Shown here in pieces: positions 49,601 to 60,800 of a stretch of DNA of 64,000 bases. Numbering within the stretch: the first letter of the stretch is position 1; each line of letters begins with the position of its first letter. Below the pieces are notes generated by a model. The model was not told the DNA's origin and searched no databases. It worked only from the letters and a program-made list of their open reading frames with translations. This DNA comes from Hippasteria phrygiana (lineage: Eukaryota; Echinodermata; Asteroidea; Valvatida; Goniasteridae): NCBI GenBank assembly GCA_037893225.1, contig JAZGUH010000116.1, positions 2,294,001 to 2,358,000 of the forward strand, in the 5' to 3' direction. Made by a program: the position numbers and the translations under genes.

Positions 49601-52600
49601 AAATCCAGTAATGTTTACACTTATAGGTAGCTTAGATCTAGCGCAACAATTTCAGACCATCGCCAGCTTCACAGCGTTAGAACTCTTCGAGAAAATTCAA
49701 ACCTCGCACCTAATTTCTTCCCTTGAACTCTGTGTGCGTTCTCCCGTTTACTGCATTGTGACTGCTTAACGTTTGCCACATTGTCAGATGAACGCCCCTC
49801 CTTTCCCTGTTCATAATTGAATGGGATATTGACCAAACCCAGCAATTTTCACAAGCATGGGTAGCTTAGATCTAGCGCAACAATTTCAGACCATCGCCAG
49901 CTTCACAGCGTTAGAACTCTTCGAGAAAATTCAAACCTCGCAACAAATTTCTTCCTGTGAACTCTGTGGGCGTTCTTCCGTTTACTGTATTGTAACTGTT
50001 TAACGTTTGCCACATTTTCAGATGAACACCCCTCCTTTCCCTGTTCATAATTGAATGGGATATTGACCAAATCCAGCAACTTTCACACGTATGGGTAGCT
50101 TAGATCTAGCGCAACAATTTGAGACCATCGCCAGCTTCACAGCGTTAGAACTCTTCGAGAAAATTCAAACCTCGCAACAAATTTCTTCCTGTGAACTCTG
50201 TGTGCGTTCTTCCGTTTACTGCATTGTGACTGCTTAACGTTTGCCACATTTTCAGATGAACACCCCTCCTTTCCCTGTTCATAATTGAATGGGATATTGA
50301 CCAAATCCAGTAATTTCCACACGTATGGGTAGCTTAGATATAGCGCAACAATTTCAGACCATCGCCAGCTTCACAGCGTTAGAACTCTTCGAGAAACTTC
50401 AAACCTCGCAACAAATTTCTTCCTGTGAACTCTGTGTGCGTTCTTCCGTTTACTGTATTGTAACTGTTTAACGTTTGCCACATTTTCAGATGAACGCCCC
50501 TCCTTTCCCTGTTCATAATTGAATGGGATATTGACCAAATCCAGTAATGTTTACACTTATAGGTAGCTTAGATCTAGCGCAACAATTTCAGACCATCGCC
50601 AGCTTCACAGCGTTAGAACTCTTCGAAAAAATTCAAACCTCGCAACTAATTTCTTCATGTGAACTCTGTGTCCGTTCTCCCGTTTACTGCATTGTGACTG
50701 CTTAACGTTTGCCACATTTTCAGATGAACGCACCTCCTTTCCCTGTTCATAATTGAATGGGATATTGACCAAATCCAGTAATTTTCACACGTATGGGTAG
50801 CTTAGATATAGCGCAACAATTTCAGACCATCGCCAGCTTCACAGCGTTAGAACTCTTCGAGAAAATTCAAACCTCGCACCTAATTTCTTCCCGTGAACTC
50901 TGTGTGCGTTCTCCCGTTTACTGCATTGTGACTGCTTAACGTTTGCCACATTGTCAGATGAACGCCCCTCCTTTCCCTGTTCATAATTGAATGGGATATT
51001 GACCAAATCCAGTAATTTTCACACGTACGGGTAGCTTAGATATAGCGCAACAATTTCAGACCATCGCCAGCTTCACAGCGTTAGAACTCTTCGAGAAAAT
51101 TCAAACCTCGCAACAAATTTCTTCCTGTGAACTCTGTGGGCGTTCTTCCGTTTACTGTATTGTAACTGTTTAACGTTTGCCACATTTTCAGATGAACACC
51201 CCTCCTTTCCCTGTTCATAATTGAATGGGATATTGACCAAATCCAGCAACTTTCGCACGTATGGGTAGCTTAGATCTAGCGCAACAATTTGAGACCATCG
51301 CCAGCTTCACAGCGTTAGAACTCTTCGAGAAAATTCAAACCTCGCAACAAATTTCTTTCTGTGAACTCTGTGTGCGTTCTTCCGTTTACTGCATTGTGAC
51401 TGCTTAACGTTTGCCACATTTTCAGATGAACACCCCTCCTTTCCCTGTTCATAATTGAATGGGATATTGACCAAATCCAGTAATTTCCACACGTATGGGT
51501 AGCTTAGATATAGCGCAACAATTTCAGACCATCGCCAGCTTCACAGCGTTAGAACTCTTCGAGAAAAGTCAAACCTCGCAACAAATTTCTTCCTGTGAAC
51601 TCTGTGTGCGTTCTTCCGATTCTGTATTGTGACTGCTTAACGTTTGCCATATTTTCAGATGAACGCCCCTCCTTTCCCTATTCATCATTGAATGGGATAT
51701 TGACCAAATCCACTAATTTTTACACTGGTGGGTAGCTTAGATATAGCGCAACAATTTCAGACCATCGCCAGCTTCACAGCGTTAGAACTCTTCGAGAAAA
51801 TTCAAACCTCGCAACAAATTTCTTCCTGTGAACTCTTTGTGCGTTCTTCCGTTTACTGTATTGAACTGTTTAACGTTTGCCACATTTTCAGATGAACGCC
51901 CCTCCTTTCCCTGTTCATAATTGAATGGGATATTGACCAAATCCAGCAATTTTCACACGTATGGGTAGCTTAGATCTAGCGCAACAATTTCAGACCATCG
52001 CCAGCTTCACAGCGTTAGAACTCTTCGAAAAAATTCAAACCTCGCAACTAATTTCTTCATGTGAACTCTGTGTCCGTTCTCCCGTTTACTGCATTGTGAC
52101 TGCTTAACGTTTGCCACATTTTCAGATGAACGCACCTCCTTTCCCTGTTCATAATTGAATGGGATATTGACCAAATCCAGTAATTTTCACACGTATGGGT
52201 AGCTTAGATATAGCGCAACAATTTCAGACCATCGCCAGCTTCACAGCGTTAGAACTCTTCGAGAAAATTCAAACCTCGCACCTAATTTCTTCCCGTGAAC
52301 TCTGTGTGCGTTCTCCCGTTTACTGCATTGTGACTGCTTAACGTTTGCCACATTGTCAGATGAACGCCCCTCCTTTCCCTGTTCATAATTGAATGGGATA
52401 TTGACCAAACCCAGCAATTTTCACAAGTATGGGTAGCTTAGATCTAGCGCAACAATTTCAGACCATCGCCAGCTTCACAGCGTTAGAACTCTTCGAGAAA
52501 ATTTAAACCTCGCAACAAATTTCTTCCTGTGAACTCTGTGTGCGTTCTTCCGTTTACTGTATTGTAACTGTTTAACGTTTGCCACATTTTCAGATGAACG

Positions 52601-55600
52601 CCCCTCCTTTCCCTGTTCATAATTGAATGGGATATTGACCAAATCCAGTAATTTTCACACGTACGGGTAGCTTAGATATAGCGCAACAATTTCAGACCAT
52701 CGCCAGCTTCACAGCGTTAGAACTCTTCGAGAAAATTCAAACCTCGCAACAAATTTCTTCCTGTGAACTCTGTGGGCGTTCTTCCGTTTACTGTATTGTA
52801 ACTGTTTAACGTTTGCCACATTTTCAGATGAACACCCCTCCTTTCCCTGTTCATAATTGAATGGGATATTGACCAAATCCAGCAACTTTCGCACGTATGG
52901 GTAGCTTAGATCTAGCGCAACAATTTGAGACCATCGCCAGCTTCACAGCGTTAGAACTCTTCGAGAAAATTCAAACCTCGCAACAAATTTCTTTCTGTGA
53001 ACTCTGTGTGCGTTCTTCCGTTTACTGCATTGTGACTGCTTAACGTTTGCCACATTTTCAGATGAACACCCCTCCTTTCCCTGTTCATAATTGAATGGGA
53101 TATTGACCAAATCCAGTAATTTCCACACGTATGGGTAGCTTAGATATAGCGCAACAATTTCAGACCATCGCCAGCTTCACAGCGTTAGAACTCTTCGAGA
53201 AACTTCAAACCTCGCAACAAATTTCTTCCTGTGAACTCTGTGTGCGTTCTTCCGTTTACTGTATTGTAACTGTTTAACGTTTGCCACATTTTCAGATGAA
53301 CGCCCCTCCTTTCCCTGTTCATAATTGAATGGGATATTGACCAAATCCAGTAATGTTTACACTTATAGGTAGCTTAGATCTAGCGCAACAATTTCAGACC
53401 ATCGCCAGCTTCACAGCGTTAGAACTCTTCGAAAAAATTCAAACCTCGCAACTAATTTCTTCATGTGAACTCTGTGTCCGTTCTCCCGTTTACTGCATTG
53501 TGACTGCTTAACGTTTGCCACATTTTCAGATGAACGCACCTCCTTTCCCTGTTCATAATTGAATGGGATATTGACCAAATCCAGTAATTTTCACACGTAT
53601 GGGTAGCTTAGATATAGCGCAACAATTTCAGACCATCGCCAGCTTCACAGCGTTAGAACTCTTCGAGAAAATTCAAACCTCGCACCTAATTTCTTCCCGT
53701 GAACTCTGTGTGCGTTCTCCCGTTTACTGCATTGTGACTGCTTAACGTTTGCCACATTGTCAGATGAACGCCTCTCCTTTCCCTGTTCATAATTGAATGG
53801 GATATTGACCAAACCCAGCAATTTTCACAAGTATGGGTAGCTTAGATCTAGCGCAACAATTTCAGACCATCGCCAGCTTCACAGCGTTAGAACTCTTCGA
53901 GAAAATTTAAACCTCGCAACAAATTTCTTCCTGTGAACTCTGTGTGCGTTCTTCCGTTTACTGTATTGTAACTGTTTAACGTTTGCCACATTTTCAGATG
54001 AACGCCCCTCCTTTCCCTGTTCATAATTGAATGGGATATTGACCAAATCCAGTAATTTTCACACGTACGGGTAGCTTAGATATAGCGCAACAATTTCAGA
54101 CCATCGCCAGCTTCACAGCGTTAGAACTCTTCGAGAAAATTCAAACCTCGCAACAAATTTCTTCCTGTGAACTCTGTGGGCGTTCTTCCGTTTACTGTAT
54201 TGTAACTGTTTAACGTTTGCCACATTTTCAGATGAACACCCCTCCTTTCCCTGTTCATAATTGAATGGGATATTGACCAAATCCAGCAACTTTCGCACGT
54301 ATGGGTAGCTTAGATCTAGCGCAACAATTTGAGACCATCGCCAGCTTCACAGCGTTAGAACTCTTCGAGAAAATTCAAACCTCGCAACAAATTTCTTTCT
54401 GTGAACTCTGTGTGCGTTCTTCCGTTTACTGCATTGTGACTGCTTAACGTTTGCCACATTTTCAGATGAACACCCCTCCTTTCCCTGTTCATAATTGAAT
54501 GGGATATTGACCAAATCCAGTAATTTCCACACGTATGGGTAGCTTAGATATAGCGCAACAATTTCAGACCATCGCCAGCTTCACAGCGTTAGAACTCTTC
54601 GAGAAAAGTCAAACCTCGCAACAAATTTCTTCCTGTGAACTCTGTGTGCGTTCTTCCGATTCTGTATTGTGACTGCTTAACGTTTGCCATATTTTCAGAT
54701 GAACGCCCCTCCTTTCCCTATTCATCATTGAATGGGATATTGACCAAATCCACTAATTTTTACACTGGTGGGTAGCTTAGATATAGCGCAACAATTTCAG
54801 ACCATCGCCAGCTTCACAGCGTTAGAACTCTTCGAGAAAATTCAAACCTCGCAACAAATTTCTTCCTGTGAACTCTTTGTGCGTTCTTCCGTTTACTGTA
54901 TTGAACTGTTTAACGTTTGCCACATTTTCAGATGAACGCCCCTCCTTTCCCTGTTCATAATTGAATGGGATATTGACCAAATCCAGCAATTTTCACACGT
55001 ATGGGTAGCTTAGATCTAGCGCAACAATTTGAGACCATCGCCAGCTTCACAGCGTTATAACTCTTCGAGAAAATTCAAACCTCGCAACTAATTTCTTCCC
55101 GTGAACTCTGTGTGCGTTCTCCCGTTTACTGCATTGTGGCTGCTTAACGTTTGCCAAATTTTCAGATGAACGCCCCTCCTTTCCCTGTTCATAATTGAAT
55201 GGGATATTGACCAAACCCAGCAATTTTCACACGTATGGGTAGCTTAGATCTAGCGCAACAATTTGAGACCATCGCCAGCTTCACAGCGTTAGAACTCTTC
55301 GAGAAAATTCAAACCTCGCAACAAATTTCTTCGTGTGAACTCTGTGTGCGTTCTTCCGTTTACTGCATTGTGACTGCTTAACGTTTGCCACATTTTCAGA
55401 TGAACTCCCCTCCTTTCCCTGTTCATAATTGAATGGGATATTGACCAAATCCAGTAATGTTTACACTTATAGGTAGCTTAGATCTAGCGCAACAATTTCA
55501 GACCATCGCCAGCTTCACAGCGTTAGAACTCTTCGAGAAAATTCAAACCTCGCACCTAATTTCTTCCCTTGAACTCTGTGTGCGTTCTCCCGTTTACTGC

Positions 55601-57830
55601 ATTGTGACTGCTTAACGTTTGCCACATTGTCAGATGAACGCCCCTCCTTTCCCTGTTCATAATTGAATGGGATATTGACCAAACCCAGCAATTTTCACAA
55701 GCATGGGTAGCTTAGATCTAGCGCAACAATTTCAGACCATCGCCAGCTTCACAGCGTTAGAACTCTTCGAGAAAATTCAAACCTCGCAACAAATTTCTTC
55801 CTGTGAACTCTGTGGGCGTTCTTCCGTTTACTGTATTGTAACTGTTTAACGTTTGCCACATTTTCAGATGAACACCCCTCCTTTCCCTGTTCATAATTGA
55901 ATGGGATATTGACCAAATCCAGCAACTTTCACACGTATGGGTAGCTTAGATCTAGCGCAACAATTTGAGACCATCGCCAGCTTCACAGCGTTAGAACTCT
56001 TCGAGAAAATTCAAACCTCGCAACAAATTTCTTCCTGTGAACTCTGTGTGCGTTCTTCCGTTTACTGCATTGTGACTGCTTAACGTTTGCCACATTTTCA
56101 GATGAACACCCCTCCTTTCCCTGTTCATAATTGAATGGGATATTGACCAAATCCAGTAATGTTTACACTTATAGGTAGCTTAGATCTAGCGCAACAATTT
56201 CAGACCATCGCCAGCTTCACAGCGTTAGAACTCTTCGAAAAAATTCAAACCTCGCAACTAATTTCTTCATGTGAACTCTGTGTCCGTTCTCCCGTTTACT
56301 GCATTGTGACTGCTTAACGTTTGCCACATTTTCAGATGAACGCCCCTCCTTTCCCTGTTCATAATTGAATGGGATATTGACCAAATCCAGTAATTTTCAC
56401 ACGTATGGGTAGCTTAGATATAGCGCAACAATTTCAGACCATCGCCAGCTTCACAGCGTTAGAACTCTTCGAGAAAATTCAAACCTCGCACCTAATTTCT
56501 TCCCGTGAACTCTGTGTGCGTTCTCCCGTTTACTGCATTGTGACTGCTTAACGTTTGCCACATTGTCAGATGAACGCCCCTCCTTTCCCTGTTCATAATT
56601 GAATGGGATATTGACCAATCCCAGCAATTTTCACAAGTATGGGTAGCTTAGATCTAGCGCAACAATTTCAGACCATCGCCAGCTTCACAGCGTTAGAACT
56701 CTTCGAAAAAATTTAAACCTCGCAACAAATTTCTTCCTGTGAACTCTGTGTGCGTTCTTCCGTTTACTGTATTGTAACTGTTTAACGTTTGCCACATTTT
56801 CAGCTGAACGCCCCTCCTTTCCCTGTTCATAATTGAATGGGATATTGACCAAATCCAGCAATTTTCACACGTATGGGTAGCTTAGATCTAGCGCAACAAT
56901 TTGAGACCATCGCCAGCTTCACAGCGTTAGAACTCTTCGAGAAAATTCAAACCTCGCAACAAATTTCTTCCTGTGAACTCTGTGTGCGTTCTTCCGATTC
57001 TGTATTGTGACTGCTTCACGTTTGCCATATTTTCAGATGAACGCCCCTCCTTTCCCTGTTCATCATTGAATGGGATATTGACCAAATCCAGTAATTTTTA
57101 CACTGATGGGTAGCTTAGATATAGCGCAACAATTTCAGACCATCGCCAGCTTCACAGCGTTAGAACTCTTCGAGAAAATTCAAACCTCGCAACAAATTTC
57201 TTCCTGTGAACTCTGTGTGCGTTCTTCCGTTTACTGCATTGTGACTGCTTAACGTTTGCCACATTTTCAGATGAACACCCCTCCTTTCCCTCTTCATAAT
57301 TGAATGGGATATTGACCAAATCCAGCAACTTTCACACGTATGGGTAGCTTAGATCTAGCGCAACAATTTGAGACCATCGCCAGCTTCACAGCGTTAGAAC
57401 TCTTCGAGAAAATTCAAACCTCGCAACAAATTTCTTCCTGTGAACTCTGTGTGCGTTCTTCCGTTTACTGCATTGTGACTGCTTAACGTTTGCCACATTT
57501 TCAGATGAACACCCCTCCTTTCCCTGTTCATAATTGAATGGGATATTGACCAAATCCAGTAATTTTCACACGTACGCGTAGCTTAGATATAGCGCAACAA
57601 TTTCAGACCATCGCCAGCTTCACAGCGTTAGAACTCTTCGAGAAAATTCAAACCTCGCAACAAATTTCTTCCTGTGAACTCTGTGTGCGTTCTTCCGTTT
57701 ACTGCATTGTGACTGCTTAACGTTTGCCACATTTTCAGATGAACACCCCTCCTTTCCCTGTTCATAATTGAATGGGATATTGACCAAATCCAGTAATTTC
57801 CACACGTATGGGTAGCTTAGATATAGCGCA
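45425..57830 (+). repeat. Family B mosaic with 28- and 34-monomer spacings
   Basis: About 45425-46650 matches about 51973-53198 at 6548 bp. The 47505 and 55457 copies of the AATGTTTACAC monomer are 7952 bp (34 monomers) apart and share the following TTCCCTTGAAC and AAGCATGGG monomers. The segment 49611-50547 repeats the four-monomer spacing (936 bp) of the 47505-48441 pair. From about 56700 the region returns to the CCGATTCTG, TTCATCATTG and ACGTACGCG variants typical of 19-29 kb. Confidence 0.72.
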
Positions 57831-60800
57831 ACAATTTCAGACCATCGCCAGCTTCACAGCGTTAGAACTCTTCGAGAAACTTCAAACCTCGCAACAAATT
57901 TCTTCCTGTGAACTCTGTGTGCGTTCTTCCGTTTACTGTATTGTAACTGTTTAACGTTTGCCACATTTTCAGATGAACGCCCCTCCTTTCCCTGTTCATA
58001 ATTGAATGGGATATTGACCAAATCCAGTAATTTTCACACGTACGGGTAGCTTAGATATAGCGCAACAATTTCAGACCATCGCCAGCTTCACAGCGTTAGA
58101 ACTCTTCGAGAAAATTCAAACCTCGCAACAAATTTCTTCCTGTGAACTCTTTGTGCGTTCTTCCGTTTACTGTATTGAACTGTTTAACGTTTGCCACATT
58201 TTCAGATGAACGCCCCTCCTTTCCCTGTTCATAATTGAATGGGATATTGACCAAATCCAGCAATTGTCACACGTATGGGTAGCTTAGATCTAGCGCAACA
58301 ATTTGAGACCATCGCCAGCTTCACAGCGTTATAACTCTTCGAGAAAATTCAAACCTCGCAACTAATTTCTTCCCGTGAACTCTGTGTGCGTTCTCCCGTT
58401 TACTGCATTGTGGCTGCTTAACGTTTGCCAAATTTTCAGATGAACGCCCCTCCTTTCCCTGTTCATAATTGAATGGGATATTGACCAAACCCAGCAATTT
58501 TCACACGTATGGGTAGCTTAGATCTAGCGCAACAATTTGAGACCATCGCCAGCTTCACAGCGTTAGAACTCTTCGAGAAAATTCAAACCTCGCAACTAAT
58601 TTCTTCGTGTGAACTCTGTGTGCGTTCTTCCGTTTACTGCATTGTGACTGCTTAACGTTTGCCACATTTTCAGATGAACTCCCCTCCTTTCCCTGTTCAT
58701 AATTGAATGGGATATTGACCAAATCCAGTAATGTTTACACTTATAGGTAGCTTAGATCTAGCGCAACAATTTCAGACCATCGCCAGCTTCACAGCGTTAG
58801 AACTCTTCGAAAAAATTCAAACCTCGCAACTAATTTCTTCATGTGAACTCTGTGTCCGTTCTCCCGTTTACTGCATTGTGACTGCTTAACGTTTGCCACA
58901 TTTTCAGATGAACGCCCCTCCTTTCCCTGTTCATAATTGAATGGGATATTGACCAAATCCAGTAATTTTCACACGTATGGGTAGCTTAGATATAGCGCAA
59001 CAATTTCAGACCATCGCCAGCTTCACAGCGTTAGAACTCTTCGAGAAAATTCAAACCTCGCAACAAATGTCTTCCTGTGAACTCTGTGTGCGTTCTTCCG
59101 TTTACTGTATTGTAACTGTTTAACGTTTGCCAAATTTTCAGATGAACGCCCCTCCTTTCCCTGTTCATAATTGAATGGGATATTGACCAAATCCAGTAAT
59201 TTTCACACGTATGGGTAGCTTAGATATAGCGCAACAATTTCAGACCATCGCCAGCTTCACAGCGTTAGAACTCTTCGAGAAAATTCAAACCTCGCAACAA
59301 ATTTCTTCCTGTGAACTCTGTGGGCGTTCTTCCGTTTACTGTATTGTAACTGTTTAACGTTTGCCACATTTTCAGATGAACACCCCTCCTTTCCCTGATC
59401 ATAATTGAATGGTATATTGACCAAATCTAGCAACTTTCACACGTATGGGTAGCTTAGATCTAGCGCAACAATTTGAGACCATCGCCAGCTTCACAGCGTT
59501 AGAACTCTTCGAGAAAATTCAAACCTCGCAACAAATTTCTTCCTGTGAACTCTGTGTGCGTTCTTCCGTTTACTGCATTGTGACTGCTTAACGTTTGCCA
59601 CATTTTCAGATGAACTCCCCTCCTTTCCCTGTTCATAATTGAATGGGATATTGACCAAATCCAGTAATTTTCACACGTATGGGTAGCTTAGATCTAGCGC
59701 AACAATTTCAGACCATCGCCAGCTTCACAGCGTTAGAACTCTTCGAGAAACTTCAAACCTCGCAACAAATTTCTTCCTGTGAACTCTGTGTGCGTTCTTC
59801 CGTTTACTGTATTGTAACTGTTTAACGTTTGCCACATTTTCAGATGAACGCCCCTCCTTTCCCTGTTCATAATTGAATGGGATATTGACCAAATCCAGTA
59901 ATTTTCACACGTACGGGTAGCTTAGATATAGCGCAACAATTTCAGACCATCGCCAGCTTCACAGCGTTAGAACTCTTCGAGAAAATTCAAACCTCGCAAC
60001 AAATTTCTTCCTGTGAACTCTTTGTGCGTTCTTCCGTTTACTGTATTGAACTGTTTAACGTTTGCCACATTTTCAGATGAACGCCCCTCCTTTCCCTGTT
60101 CATAATTGAATGGGATATTGACCAAATCCAGCAATTTTCACACGTATGGGTAGCTTAGATCTAGCGCAACAATTTGAGACCATCGCCAGCTTCACAGCGT
60201 TATAACTCTTCGAGAAAATTCAAACCTCGCAACTAATTTCTTCCCGTGAACTCTGTGTGCGTTCTCCCGTTTACTGCATTGTGGCTGCTTAACGTTTGCC
60301 AAATTTTCAGATGAACGCCCCTCCTTTCCCTGTTCATAATTGAATGGGATATTGACCAAACCCAGCAATTTTCACACGTATGGGTAGCTTAGATCTAGCG
60401 CAACAATTTGAGACCATCGCCAGCTTCACAGCGTTAGAACTCTTCGAGAAAATTCAAACCTCGCAACAAATTTCTTCGTGTGAACTCTGTGTGCGTTCTT
60501 CCGTTTACTGCATTGTGACTGCTTAACGTTTGCCACATTTTCAGATGAACTCCCCTCCTTTCCCTGTTCATAATTGAATGGGATATTGACCAAATCCAGT
60601 AATGTTTACACTTATAGGTAGCTTAGATCTAGCGCAACAATTTCAGACCATCGCCAGCTTCACAGCGTTAGAACTCTTCGAAAAAATTCAAACCTCGCAA
60701 CTAATTTCTTCATGTGAACTCTGTGTCCGTTCTCCCGTTTACTGCATTGTGACTGCTTAACGTTTGCCACATTTTCAGATGAACGCCCCTCCTTTCCCTG

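Noticed and set aside
17572..57805. Recurring minus-strand frames of 61 codons and plus-strand frames of 60-69 codons in family B
   Set aside because: Each spans roughly one monomer and appears only where a given variant combination opens the frame. A 234-bp monomer is divisible by three, yet no frame runs through several monomers, so this is not a repeat protein.
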